Source of the DNA: Anaerolineaceae bacterium
GTDB lineage: Bacteria > Chloroflexota > Anaerolineae > Anaerolineales > Villigracilaceae
NCBI GenBank assembly: GCA_009772985.1
Contig: WOUS01000002.1
Location: 62,001 to 126,000, forward strand
DNA: 64,000 nucleotides
Direction: 5' to 3'
The notes under the pieces were generated by a model, which had not been told where the DNA came from, did not search any database, and worked only from the letters and a program-made list of their open reading frames with translations. Positions 47,463 through 56,530 of this stretch are shown in pieces (within the stretch, counting starts at the first letter, position 1; each line of letters opens with the position of its first letter). The translations under genes were made by a program, and so were the position numbers.

Positions 47463-48239
47463 ATGGTGACACCCATGCCATCCAAACCTGAAACTTTCAT
47501 CGGCATTGATCCTTCCGGCGGGCGCAGTCCTTTCACGTATGCGGCCCTGGACCGGGAGCGGCGGCTACTGGCGCTGGGCGCCGGCGAGCTGGAGGACGTG
47601 CTGGCTTTTGCCGGCGGGCAGGCGGCGGCCATCGCGGCGGTCAACGCGCCGGCTGGCCCGAACCTGGGACTGGTGCGAAAAAAACTGGAGCGGCAGGCTC
47701 CGGGTCCCGGCCACTCGCGCGGCCTTGAGATGCGGCTGGCGGAGTACCTCCTGCGGGAACGCGGCATCAACGTCTCGCCGACGCCGTCCCGGCGCGAACT
47801 GTGTCCGGCCTGGATGCAGATGGGGTTTGCTCTCTATCAACAGTTGGGGAAAATGGGCTACAAGCCGTACCCGTCTGCTTCGGCCCCCCGGCAGTGGCTG
47901 GAGACGCATCCGCATGCCGCGTTCTGCGCGCTGCTGGGGCGGAGGCTGCTTCCCAAGCCGACGCTCGAAGGCCGGTTGCAGCGGCAGTTGGCCCTGCATG
48001 CGGCAGGTTTGGGGATCAAAGACCCGATGGATTTCTTCGAGGAAATCACCCGCCATAAAATTCTGGGCGGGAACCTGCCGATGGAATTCATCTACCTGCC
48101 CGAAGAACTGGATGCACTGGCGGCGGCATACGTTGCCTTTCTTGCGGCTATGCAGCCAGAAGATGTTGTTACAGTGGGGGATAGACGGGAGGGACAGTTC
48201 GCGTTGCCCTCCTCGGAAATGAAAGAAAACTACTCCTAG
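47463..48239 (+). CDS. DUF429-family protein
   Basis: FIGIDPSGGRSPFTYAALDRERRLLALGAG. Confidence 0.75.
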   Translation: MVTPMPSKPETFIGIDPSGGRSPFTYAALDRERRLLALGAGELEDVLAFAGGQAAAIAAVNAPAGPNLGLVRKKLERQAPGPGHSRGLEMRLAEYLLRERGINVSPTPSRRELCPAWMQMGFALYQQLGKMGYKPYPSASAPRQWLETHPHAAFCALLGRRLLPKPTLEGRLQRQLALHAAGLGIKDPMDFFEEITRHKILGGNLPMEFIYLPEELDALAAAYVAFLAAMQPEDVVTVGDRREGQFALPSSEMKENYS

Positions 48240-48262
48240 GACTTTGAGCTCTTCAAGCGATG

Positions 48263-48290
48263 AGCGCCGGTGCATTCCGGCGCTTTTTTA
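48263..48290 (+). terminator. Rho-independent terminator
   Basis: AGCGCCGG-tgcatt-CCGGCGCT-TTTTTA. Confidence 0.9.
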
Positions 48291-48359
48291 TTGTGCTAAT
48301 CACGGTGTAAATTGGCTTATAAGACCGACTATATCTTGTTACATTAATCGTAGCACATT

Positions 48360-48373
48360 GTGATATGTATCAC
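48360..48373. promoter_or_regulatory. Candidate operator palindrome upstream of arsR1
   Basis: GTGATA-TG-TATCAC perfect inverted repeat in AT-rich promoter region. Confidence 0.4.
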
Positions 48374-48449
48374 TATATCGTCTATTAAATAGTTGCTATT
48401 ATTGTTCATGGAGTTATGCGGATATACACATATTCTATAAGGATTGTCT

Positions 48450-48782
48450 ATGAATTCTGACTTGGAAACCGAAGTACTTCAACTGCATGCAGAAATCTGC
48501 GCAGGGCTGGCCGATCCTAGCCGGATCATGATTTTGTATGAGTTGTCATCCAACCCGAGGAATGTGACCGAGTTGGCCGCCGGATTGAAAATGCCTCAAC
48601 CGATGGTTTCGCGTCACTTGAAGGTTCTGCGCGATCGCGGCATGGTGGTTGCTGAACGGCAGGGGGCTGTGGTGTTGTACACACTGGCCGACAGGCGGTT
48701 GATCCAGGCATTGGATTTGCTGCGGGCCGTATTGCGCGATGGCCTTGCCAGGCGCGCTGCACTTGCTGGTGCAATTGCTTAG
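48450..48782 (+). CDS. ArsR-family transcriptional regulator (1)
   Basis: wHTH: RNVTELAAGLKMPQPMVSRHLKVLRDRGMVVAERQGAVVLYTLADRR. Confidence 0.93.
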   Translation: MNSDLETEVLQLHAEICAGLADPSRIMILYELSSNPRNVTELAAGLKMPQPMVSRHLKVLRDRGMVVAERQGAVVLYTLADRRLIQALDLLRAVLRDGLARRAALAGAIA

Positions 48783-48826
48783 AGTATCTGTGCAGAATAA
48801 GAAAACCTGAATAGCGGAGAAGTATC

Positions 48827-50080
48827 ATGAAAACTCTACTTATCTTGGGCGCTGGCACGGGCGGCACGATGGTTGCCAATAAAATGTCGAAGTGCCTTGA
48901 CTCGCGCGAGTGGCGCATTATCATTGTTGACAAGGATGAGACTCACTACTACCAGCCGGGCTTCCTGTTCATCCCGTTTGGGATCTACTCTCCGTCTGAT
49001 GTAGTGAAGCCAAAACGCAAATTCCTGCCGGGTGGCGTCGAAATCATCTTCTCAGATATTGAGTTGGTTGAGCCGGAAAGGAACCGTGTCCGGCTCGGCG
49101 GCGGCAAAGAGATCAACTATGACTATCTCGTCGTTGCCACCGGCAGCCACACTCACCCGGAACAGACGCCCGGCCTGACCGATGCCTGGCATCAAAATGT
49201 GTTCGATTTCTACACGCTGGAAGGCGCGACCAATCTGGGCAGCTACTTGGAAACCTGGAAGGGCGGTCGTATGGTTCTCAGTATCACCGAGATGCCCATC
49301 AAGTGCCCGGTTGCCCCGCTGGAATTCCTGTTTCTGGCCGATTGGTACTTCCACAAGCGCGGCATGCGCGACAAAGTTGAAATAGTGCTGGCTACGCCTC
49401 TGCCCGGCGCGTTCACCAAGCCGCAGGCCTCGGCAATGCTGGGCGGGATGCTCGAAAGGAAGGGCATTTCTGTCGAACCGGAATTCGCCATCATGGAAGT
49501 GGACAACGGCAAGCAGGTCATCCGCTCTTACGATGAGCGCGAAGTTCCCTATGATTTGCTCGTTTCCATCCCCCTGAATATGGGCGCGGATGTTATTCGA
49601 AACTCAGGCATGGGCGATGAACTGGGCTTTATCCCCACTCACAAGAATACCCTCCAGACGGTCAAGTGGCCGAACGTTTTCATCATCGGCGATGCCGGAA
49701 ATGTCCCCTCCTCAAAGGCTGGGTCGGTGGCGCATTTCATGCTGGATATTTTGGTGGAGAATCTGTCGGATCACATGAAAGGCCGCGAAATGAAAGCCAG
49801 TTTCGATGGTCATGCGAATTGCTTCATCGAGACCGGTTTCGACAAGGGGCTGCTGATTGACTTCAATTTCGATGTCGAGCCGCTGCCCGGTCAATTTCCA
49901 TTCCCGGTGATTGGCCCCTTCTCACTGCTGAAGGAAAGCACCCTCGATCATATCGGCAAAATGGGCTTCCGCTGGATTTACTGGAACGTTCTCTTGAAAG
50001 GTCTGCCGATACCTTTCGTTGAATCCCATATGTCCATGAGCGGCAAAAAGATGTTGAGCAAGGCACCTGCTCGGGCATGA
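48827..50080 (+). CDS. Sulfide:quinone oxidoreductase-like FAD/NAD(P) oxidoreductase
   Basis: LILGAGTGGTMVANKM; TEMPIKCPVAPLEFLFLADWYF; FIIGDAGNVPSSKAGSVAHFM; GHANCFIETG. Confidence 0.85.
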   Translation: MKTLLILGAGTGGTMVANKMSKCLDSREWRIIIVDKDETHYYQPGFLFIPFGIYSPSDVVKPKRKFLPGGVEIIFSDIELVEPERNRVRLGGGKEINYDYLVVATGSHTHPEQTPGLTDAWHQNVFDFYTLEGATNLGSYLETWKGGRMVLSITEMPIKCPVAPLEFLFLADWYFHKRGMRDKVEIVLATPLPGAFTKPQASAMLGGMLERKGISVEPEFAIMEVDNGKQVIRSYDEREVPYDLLVSIPLNMGADVIRNSGMGDELGFIPTHKNTLQTVKWPNVFIIGDAGNVPSSKAGSVAHFMLDILVENLSDHMKGREMKASFDGHANCFIETGFDKGLLIDFNFDVEPLPGQFPFPVIGPFSLLKESTLDHIGKMGFRWIYWNVLLKGLPIPFVESHMSMSGKKMLSKAPARA

Positions 50081-50119
50081 TAACACCTCAATTTCATTTC
50101 ATTACCAAGGAGTAGAAAA

Positions 50120-50431
50120 ATGGCTGATGCAACTCTTGCAAGTGTTTCTTTCGATGCCGAGGGGTATATGACAGACCCCAACCAGTGGAGCAAGGAAATT
50201 TCCGAAACTCTCGCCAGACAGGAGGGCCTCGCGGCTCTGACGGCGGAACACTGGAAGATCATTGACTTCTGCCGCCAGACCGGCCTGGCTTCCGGCAAGG
50301 CACCCACGCTGCGCCAGATCACCACTGGCACCGGCATCTCCACCAAGGACCTGTTCGCCCTGTTCCCGAAGGGACCGGCGAAGAAAGTCGCCAAGATTGC
50401 CGGCCTTGGCAAACCCGAAGGCTGCGTCTAA
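50120..50431 (+). CDS. TusE/DsrC-family sulfur-relay protein
   Basis: DPNQWSKEISETLARQEG; LFALFPKGPAKKVAKIAGLGKPEGCV. Confidence 0.9.
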   Translation: MADATLASVSFDAEGYMTDPNQWSKEISETLARQEGLAALTAEHWKIIDFCRQTGLASGKAPTLRQITTGTGISTKDLFALFPKGPAKKVAKIAGLGKPEGCV

Positions 50432-50486
50432 TAAGCGCGGCTTCACGCAATGAGCGACTACAAACTTTTCAGAAAAGGAGATTGAA

Positions 50487-50990
50487 ATGGCTGAGAAAAA
50501 TCGTCACATCGCATTCATCTGCTCCAAAGGCGACCTGGATATGGCTTATCCCGCGTTGATCATGGGCTGGGCCGCCCTCGGCAACGGCGTTGATGTAACC
50601 ATATTTTTCACGTTCTGGGGGCTGGACCTGGTCACCAAAAAGCGCGTGGATAAACTGGAAATTGCGCCTGTCGCCAACACCAGCTTCAAGATGAGCATGA
50701 TGGGCCTACCGACCGGCAATTTGGGCATTCCGAACCTCATGGGCATTATCCCAGGCATGACAGCCTTTGCCAGTTGGTTCATGAAATCGAAGATGAAGGC
50801 ATTGGGCACTCCTACCGTGCGTGAATATCTGGAAATGCTCTCGGATGGCGGCGCGAAGATGTACGGTTGCAAGATGACCGTGGATATGTTCGGCATCAAG
50901 AGGGACGAGTTCCTGCCCTGCATCAAAGACGTGGTTACCGCCAGCGACTTCATTGACATGACCGAAGGCGCGCAGATCATTTTCATCTAG
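50487..50990 (+). CDS. DsrE2-type DsrE/F family sulfur carrier
   Basis: AFICSKGDLDMAYPALIMGWAALGNGVDVTIFFTFWGLDLV; YGCKMTVDMFG; CIKDVVTASDFIDM. Confidence 0.88.
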   Translation: MAEKNRHIAFICSKGDLDMAYPALIMGWAALGNGVDVTIFFTFWGLDLVTKKRVDKLEIAPVANTSFKMSMMGLPTGNLGIPNLMGIIPGMTAFASWFMKSKMKALGTPTVREYLEMLSDGGAKMYGCKMTVDMFGIKRDEFLPCIKDVVTASDFIDMTEGAQIIFI

Positions 50991-51007
50991 CCCATCCAAC
51001 CAGACAG

Positions 51008-51040
51008 ACGCCCGGTGTCGTAAAGGCACCGGGCGTTTTC
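51008..51040 (+). terminator. Rho-independent terminator of operon 1
   Basis: ACGCCCGGTG-tcgtaaagg-CACCGGGCGT-TTTCG. Confidence 0.85.
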
Positions 51041-51065
51041 GTTTGCAGAAGTGCGTTTCCCTTAA

Positions 51066-51704
51066 TCATTGATTTTGAGGATCAACCTGTTCTTTGTTCT
51101 CTTCCGTTATATGAATTGCGGCCGGATGATCGCCTTCCGAAAAATCGGACAGGACGATCAACGCGTTGGTTACGGTGTTCCCCGGATTCCGCCAGCGATG
51201 GCGCAGATGCGCCGAGAACAGCAGGCTGTCTCCTGCCTCCAGGTCATACACCTGGTTTTCAACTTGATATTCCAGCCCCCCGCGCAGGCAAAAGACAAAT
51301 TCATGACCGGTGTGAACGATGCTGTGAATACCGCTGCTCGCGCCGCTTTCCAGGGTGAGCATGAATGGTTCGACGCGCCCGAGGAACTGCTCGCCGCCCA
51401 GTCCCTCCCAGACACCGCGCAGGAAAGGGACACGGGTGCGCTGATTGGCTTTGACGAATACCGCCCGGGTGCGGGGGGACTGGGGACCGAAGAAGGCCGT
51501 TATGGGTACGCCAAGCGCATCGGCAAGTTTATACAACGTACTGACGGAGGGGGATGTTTTGCCGCGCTCGATCACGCTCAAGGCATTTGCCGATAATCCG
51601 CTTTTTTGCGCCAGAGCGCGCATGGACATTTTCCGCTCCTCGCGGAGTTCACGCAACCGGGCAGCCACATTGACGGATAGCGCTTCTTTATCAAATAGAC
51701 TCAT
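51066..51704 (-). CDS. XRE-family regulator with C-terminal cupin domain
   Basis: LRELREERKMSMRALAQKSGLSANALSVIERGKTSPSVSTLYKLADAL; cupin GASSGIHSIVHTGHEFVFCLRGGLEYQVENQVYDLEAGDSLLF. Confidence 0.93.
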   Translation of the reverse strand: MSLFDKEALSVNVAARLRELREERKMSMRALAQKSGLSANALSVIERGKTSPSVSTLYKLADALGVPITAFFGPQSPRTRAVFVKANQRTRVPFLRGVWEGLGGEQFLGRVEPFMLTLESGASSGIHSIVHTGHEFVFCLRGGLEYQVENQVYDLEAGDSLLFSAHLRHRWRNPGNTVTNALIVLSDFSEGDHPAAIHITEENKEQVDPQNQ

Positions 51705-51779
51705 AGGTTCCTCGATAGCTTATCATTTGCCCAATCGTAACACACCTTCAACAATAAAAAACGCCCCGGCGCAACATAT

Positions 51780-51809
51780 ATGTGACAGACTGCACATATT
51801 CATGTGACA
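51780..51809. promoter_or_regulatory. Candidate operator region between xre-cupin and arsR2
   Basis: ATGTGACA at 51780-51787 and 51802-51809 (22-bp spacing); CACATATTC also upstream of arsR1. Confidence 0.35.
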
Positions 51810-51888
51810 CTTGTTACTAGAGATGATGTTATCTGTCATGTATTATGTATTTTAACACATATACGCTTATCCGAATGAGGCTATAGAA

Positions 51889-52224
51889 ATGATCTCTACA
51901 ACCCTTGCCCAAGAAATAACGCAACTACACGCGGACCTGTGTTCTGCCCTGGCCGACCCGACGCGGCTTATCTTGTTGTATGCTCTGGCCGATCAGTCTC
52001 GCAACGTCACCGAGTTGACACAGGAGCTCAATCTTCCGCAGCCAACCGTCTCGCGCCATCTCAAGGTTTTGCGAGATAGTGGGTTGGTCAGCGCGGCGCG
52101 CCAGGGGACGAACGTGCAGTATGCGCTTGTTGATCATCGCGTGATCGATGCTCTGGATATGTTGCGCGCGATCCTGCGCGACCGCATCGAGCATCACGCC
52201 CGCCTGATTGTAAACAACGGATAA
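51889..52224 (+). CDS. ArsR-family transcriptional regulator (2), paralogue of arsR1
   Basis: RNVTELTQELNLPQPTVSRHLKVLRDSGLVSAARQGTNVQYALVDHRVIDALDMLRAILRD. Confidence 0.93.
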   Translation: MISTTLAQEITQLHADLCSALADPTRLILLYALADQSRNVTELTQELNLPQPTVSRHLKVLRDSGLVSAARQGTNVQYALVDHRVIDALDMLRAILRDRIEHHARLIVNNG

Positions 52225-52247
52225 TCTTTCCCGACGGAGGAGAAGGT

Positions 52248-53693
52248 ATGAGGAAAATAAAGCCATTCTGGATCGTTGGGGCGGTTGGCATCCTGCTCGT
52301 TCTTGTGGTGCCAATCGTGTATTTCTGGCCGCGCCCGGTCGAGGCGAAGACTCAGGACCCGTGGAGTTTCGTCCCGGCGCATGCCACGCATACCGACCAC
52401 GCGAACATCGTTTCGGGGGAATTCGCGACCGGCTCGGACGTGACGCGTGCCTGCCTCGATTGCCACGCGGAGGCCGCCGACCAGGTGATGCACACCACGC
52501 ATTTCACCTGGCAGAGCGAACCGTTCACCGTCCCCGGACGTGACGGCCCGGTGACCATCGGCAAGGCGAACCAGATCAACAACTTTTGCATCAGCGCACA
52601 GGGCAACCAGAAGCGTTGCATGACCTGCCATGCCGGCTACAACTGGCAGGAAGACCAGCCCTACGATTTCTCCAACCCGGAAAACGTGGACTGCCTGGTC
52701 TGCCATGCCGATACCAACCTGTATGCCAAGGGCAGTTACGGCGACCCGGCCGAGGGTGTGGATCTGCTGGCCGCGGCGCGCTCGGTGCGCGCTCCCAACC
52801 GCGAGAATTGCGGCTCCTGCCACTTCAATGGCGGCGGCGGCGACAACGTCAAGCACGGCGACCTGGCCCAGGGACTGAACTTCCCGCCCTCCGACCTCGA
52901 CGTTCACATGGGCGCGAACGATTTTGTATGCACCGACTGCCACACGACCAGCGACCACAATATCAAAGGCCGCCTGGTGGCCGATAACTACGTGGTGGAC
53001 CCCAAAGAACAGGTGGCCTGCACCGACTGCCATGCCGCGAACCTGCACGCCGACGAGCGCATTAATGCCCACGTCCAGACCGTGGCTTGCCAGACTTGCC
53101 ATGTTCCGGCGGTGGCGCTCGACGAACCGACCAAAGTGTCCTGGGATTGGTCCACGGCCGGGCAGGACCTGCCCGAGGATCACTTCACCTACCTGCGCAT
53201 CAAGGGGACGTTCGTCTACGAGAAGAATGTCGTGCCGCAATACCTGTGGTACAACGGCAGTCTGAGTTACCGTTACCTGCTGGGCGACAAGATAGATCCG
53301 AATGGCGTCACCGTGATGGATATGCCCGCCGGGAACATCGAAGACCCGACGGCGAAGATCTTCCCGTTCAAATTGCACGTCGCCATGCAGCCTTACGACA
53401 CGGTCAATAACTATCTCCTGGCCCCCATCACGGCGGGGGATGGCGGCTACTGGACGACCTTCGACTGGAACAGCGCGTTTACGCTCGCCGAACCGATTAC
53501 CGGCCTGGATTACAGCGGCCAGTACGGGTTTGCCGAAACCTGGATGTACTGGCCCAGCACGCACATGGTCCAGCCGGCGGCGAGCGCGCTCCAGTGCAAC
53601 GATTGCCACAGCGCGGATGGACGCATTGACTGGAAAGCCCTCGGCTATCCCGGCGACCCGATGGTCTGGGGCGGCCGTTTCCAGAGGAAATAA
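52248..53693 (+). CDS. Octaheme c-type cytochrome, tetrathionate reductase (OTR) family
   Basis: N-terminal TM/signal; eight CxxCH (CLDCH, CMTCH, CLVCH, CGSCH, CTDCH, CTDCH, CQTCH, CNDCH); HTDHANIVSGEFATGSDVTRACLDCHAEAADQVMHTTHFTW. Confidence 0.87.
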   Translation: MRKIKPFWIVGAVGILLVLVVPIVYFWPRPVEAKTQDPWSFVPAHATHTDHANIVSGEFATGSDVTRACLDCHAEAADQVMHTTHFTWQSEPFTVPGRDGPVTIGKANQINNFCISAQGNQKRCMTCHAGYNWQEDQPYDFSNPENVDCLVCHADTNLYAKGSYGDPAEGVDLLAAARSVRAPNRENCGSCHFNGGGGDNVKHGDLAQGLNFPPSDLDVHMGANDFVCTDCHTTSDHNIKGRLVADNYVVDPKEQVACTDCHAANLHADERINAHVQTVACQTCHVPAVALDEPTKVSWDWSTAGQDLPEDHFTYLRIKGTFVYEKNVVPQYLWYNGSLSYRYLLGDKIDPNGVTVMDMPAGNIEDPTAKIFPFKLHVAMQPYDTVNNYLLAPITAGDGGYWTTFDWNSAFTLAEPITGLDYSGQYGFAETWMYWPSTHMVQPAASALQCNDCHSADGRIDWKALGYPGDPMVWGGRFQRK

Positions 53694-53706
53694 CGGGAGG
53701 GATGAC

Positions 53707-56325
53707 ATGATGAAGCGTTTGCAGAATCTCAAATTCCATACCTGGGGGATCGCGGGCGGCGTCCTGCTGGCCGCGCTCGCGCTGGGGCTGGGCATCCGCC
53801 TGGCATCGGCGGGCAGGCTCACGGTCCAGGAAGCGCAAATCTCGCCCCTGCATCCCACCTTCGCCCTGCTGGACACGGACGGGGCCAACGTCCTCGAGAG
53901 CGGCAGCCCCGTCTCCACGATGAAGACCTGCGGCAAATGCCACGACACGGCCTTCATCGCCAGTCACAGTTTCCACGTTGACCTGGGCATGTCGGATATT
54001 CAGGCGGGAAATTCGGATGCCGGTCGCTGGGATCCGCTGACCTATCGCTATCTCCTGCCCCCGGCCGGGAGCCGTTCCGGCGCAGCCGACTGGCTCAGGC
54101 AGAACACCGACCGCGTCGTCGGCGGCGGACCGGGCGCGGTTGCGCAATTAGTGGAAATGGATTGCTTCCTGTGCCACACGCCCAACCCGAACAACGCGGC
54201 GCGCGTCGAAGCGCTGGCCGCCGGGGAGTTTGGGATGGCGAACACGGCCACCCTGTTTGGCACCGGGATCGTCGCCGTCGGCGAAGACGGCATGCTGGCC
54301 TGGAACACCGCAGCGTTCGACGCGGACGGCGAACTGCTGGCCGATTACGTCGCCATCCAGGCCCCGGCCAATGACAACTGCGCCCAGTGCCACGGGCTGG
54401 TGCATACCGGCAGCGACCCGCTGGTTGTCACTTCGTGCAGCCTCGACAACCCGCAGACGGCCGTTACCGGGCAGGTCATCTCCGGCGACAAGATCTCCGA
54501 GTCGGGCGTCAACCTGAGCGGCAAGAGCGCGCTCGCCCGCCCGTGGGACATCCACGCCGAGCGCGGCCTGGCCTGCGTGGACTGCCACTATTCGCTCAAC
54601 AATCCGATTGCCTACCAGGAAAGCGCGGCCACCAAACCGGAAGGGCTTGTTTTCGATCCGCGCCGCCTGGACTTTGGCGAATACCTGAAATATCCCGACC
54701 ACAACTTTGCCCGCGGCGAGAGCGCCCAGTATAACGTGGCGCCCGAACTCAAGGGCACCATGCGCCGCTGCGAATCCTGCCACGACGCGCAGGCCATCCA
54801 CGCGGACTGGCTGCCTTATATCGACACACACATGAGCACCGTGGCCTGCGAAACCTGCCATATCCCGCAGATGTACGCGCCCGCCATCCAGGCTTATGAC
54901 TGGACGGTGCTGACTCTGGACGACACCGCGGCCTCCTCCTGCCGCGGCGTGGAGGGCATCGGCGGCTCGGTCACGGACCTGGTGACCGGCTTCCAGCCCG
55001 TGCTGATGATGCGCAAGAATGTGGACGGGGATACCCTGATCGCCCCGTATAACCTGATTACCACCTGGTACTGGATCTACGACGACGCGCAGGGCAACAC
55101 GCGCCCGGTCCGTCTCGTAGACCTGGAGGCGGTCTATTTTGCGGGCGGTCAGTACGCCTCGAAGATCATGGACGCCTTCGATTACGACGGGGACGGCGCG
55201 CTCTCGGAGACCGAACTGCGCATTGACACCGCCGACAAGCAGGCGCTGATCGCCGCGCGGCTGGCGGCCCTCGGGCTGGGCAATCCCCGCATCGTCGGCG
55301 AAATCCAGCCGTACAGCATCAACCACAACGTGGCCGGAGCCGGATATGCCATCAGCGCCTGCCGCGCCTGCCACGCCGATGGCTCGCGGCTGTCCCAATC
55401 CATGCAACTGGCCGATTACGTCCCCGGCGGCGTGACGCCCGAATTTGTGGATGATACCAACGTCACCGCCAGCGGGACCGTCTACCAGTCCGGCGCGGCG
55501 CTGTACTACCAGCCCGACCCGGCGGCCGACAAACTGTACATCTTCGGCTACAGCCGCTACGGCTGGGTGGACTGGCTCGGCGGGCTGTTCTTCCTCGGCA
55601 CACTGGTTGGCGTGGTGGGACACGGCACACTGCGTTACATTTTAGCGCGCAGACGCGGTAAGCCCACTGTCGAAACGAAACCCGTCTACATGTACGAAGC
55701 CTACGAGCGCTTCTGGCACTGGCTCCAGACCAGCGCCATCGTCGTGCTCCTGCTGACGGGCCTCATCATCCATCGCCCCGACCTGTTCGGCGGACTCTCG
55801 TTCCGCGGACTGGTTGTCATTCACAACGTGCTGGCTGCCCTGCTTGCCATCAACGCCCTGCTCTCGATTTTCTGGCACTTCATCAGCGGCGAGATCCAGC
55901 AGTATATCCCGCATCCCTACGGCTTCATTGACCAGGCAATCGTGCAGGCGAAATACTACATCCAGGGCGTCTTCAGGCACGAGCCTCATCCGTTCAACAA
56001 GACGAAGGATCGGAAATTCAACCCATTACAGAAGATCACCTATTTGGGCCTGCTGGCCGTCCTGTTCCCCCTGCAGGGAATCACCGGCATTCTGATGTGG
56101 GGCGCGCAGCAGTGGCCGCAGTACGCCAAATTCCTGGGCGGGCTGCCCGTCCTGGCCGCGTTCCACACCCTGGTGGCCTGGCTGTTCGCGACTTTCATTA
56201 TCGGCCACGTCTACCTGACCACCACCGGAGGGCCGAAGGCGCTCGACAGCATCAAGGCCATGGTCACCGGCTGGGAAGATGTGGAAGTCCACGAGGCGGT
56301 CGAGACGCCTCAGAAGAAGAAATAA
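53707..56325 (+). CDS. Heptaheme cytochrome c - EF-hand - cytochrome b561-like fusion
   Basis: Seven CxxCH (CGKCH, CFLCH, CAQCH, CVDCH, CESCH, CETCH, CRACH); EF-hand DYDGDGALSETE; C-terminal TMs YERFWHWLQTSAIVVLLLTGLIIHRPDLFGG...VIHNVLAALLAINALLSIFWHFISGEIQQYIP. Confidence 0.85.
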   Translation: MMKRLQNLKFHTWGIAGGVLLAALALGLGIRLASAGRLTVQEAQISPLHPTFALLDTDGANVLESGSPVSTMKTCGKCHDTAFIASHSFHVDLGMSDIQAGNSDAGRWDPLTYRYLLPPAGSRSGAADWLRQNTDRVVGGGPGAVAQLVEMDCFLCHTPNPNNAARVEALAAGEFGMANTATLFGTGIVAVGEDGMLAWNTAAFDADGELLADYVAIQAPANDNCAQCHGLVHTGSDPLVVTSCSLDNPQTAVTGQVISGDKISESGVNLSGKSALARPWDIHAERGLACVDCHYSLNNPIAYQESAATKPEGLVFDPRRLDFGEYLKYPDHNFARGESAQYNVAPELKGTMRRCESCHDAQAIHADWLPYIDTHMSTVACETCHIPQMYAPAIQAYDWTVLTLDDTAASSCRGVEGIGGSVTDLVTGFQPVLMMRKNVDGDTLIAPYNLITTWYWIYDDAQGNTRPVRLVDLEAVYFAGGQYASKIMDAFDYDGDGALSETELRIDTADKQALIAARLAALGLGNPRIVGEIQPYSINHNVAGAGYAISACRACHADGSRLSQSMQLADYVPGGVTPEFVDDTNVTASGTVYQSGAALYYQPDPAADKLYIFGYSRYGWVDWLGGLFFLGTLVGVVGHGTLRYILARRRGKPTVETKPVYMYEAYERFWHWLQTSAIVVLLLTGLIIHRPDLFGGLSFRGLVVIHNVLAALLAINALLSIFWHFISGEIQQYIPHPYGFIDQAIVQAKYYIQGVFRHEPHPFNKTKDRKFNPLQKITYLGLLAVLFPLQGITGILMWGAQQWPQYAKFLGGLPVLAAFHTLVAWLFATFIIGHVYLTTTGGPKALDSIKAMVTGWEDVEVHEAVETPQKKK

Positions 56326-56329
56326 TCAA

Positions 56330-56516
56330 CAAACGTGTCGTTGCGAGCGAGCGTCCTGAGCGGAGGCGCGGTTTGTGCGCCGTAGTCGAAGGACAGCAAG
56401 CGAAGCAACCCCCTCGCTGGCGAGGAGATGGCTTTGTGTCGCACACCGTCCCGGTGTCCTTCCGGGAAAGACCGCTCCTCGCACATCGTCCCCGTAAGGG
56501 GAATGACACAATGGAA
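56330..56516. repeat. GTCRTTGCGAG-type interspersed repeat, degenerate copy 3
   Basis: gtcgttgcgagcgagcgtcc...gcgaagcaaccccctcgc...gggaatgacacaatgg. Confidence 0.5.
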
Positions 56517-56530
56517 AAGGAGATGAACCT

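Noticed and set aside
50120-50431. True DsrC of dissimilatory sulfite reduction
   Set aside because: Lacks the second C-terminal Cys (CysB) and no dsrAB nearby; TusE-like is the safer call
48827-50990. Hidden selenoprotein in the sulfur operon because selB is present
   Set aside because: The genes end at normal stops with terminators or immediate second stops and show no downstream in-frame homology
53440-53706. Track extension of the heptaheme gene into the octaheme gene
   Set aside because: Out-of-frame overlap; a proper SD/ATG and signal-anchor occur at 53707
52194-53957. Long antisense ORFs (also 54148-55623, 56264-58342, 32764-34080, 15135-16568, 17163-18581, 19447-20847, 12144-13046)
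   Set aside because: Shadow ORFs of high-GC coding regions; sense strands have clear family motifs
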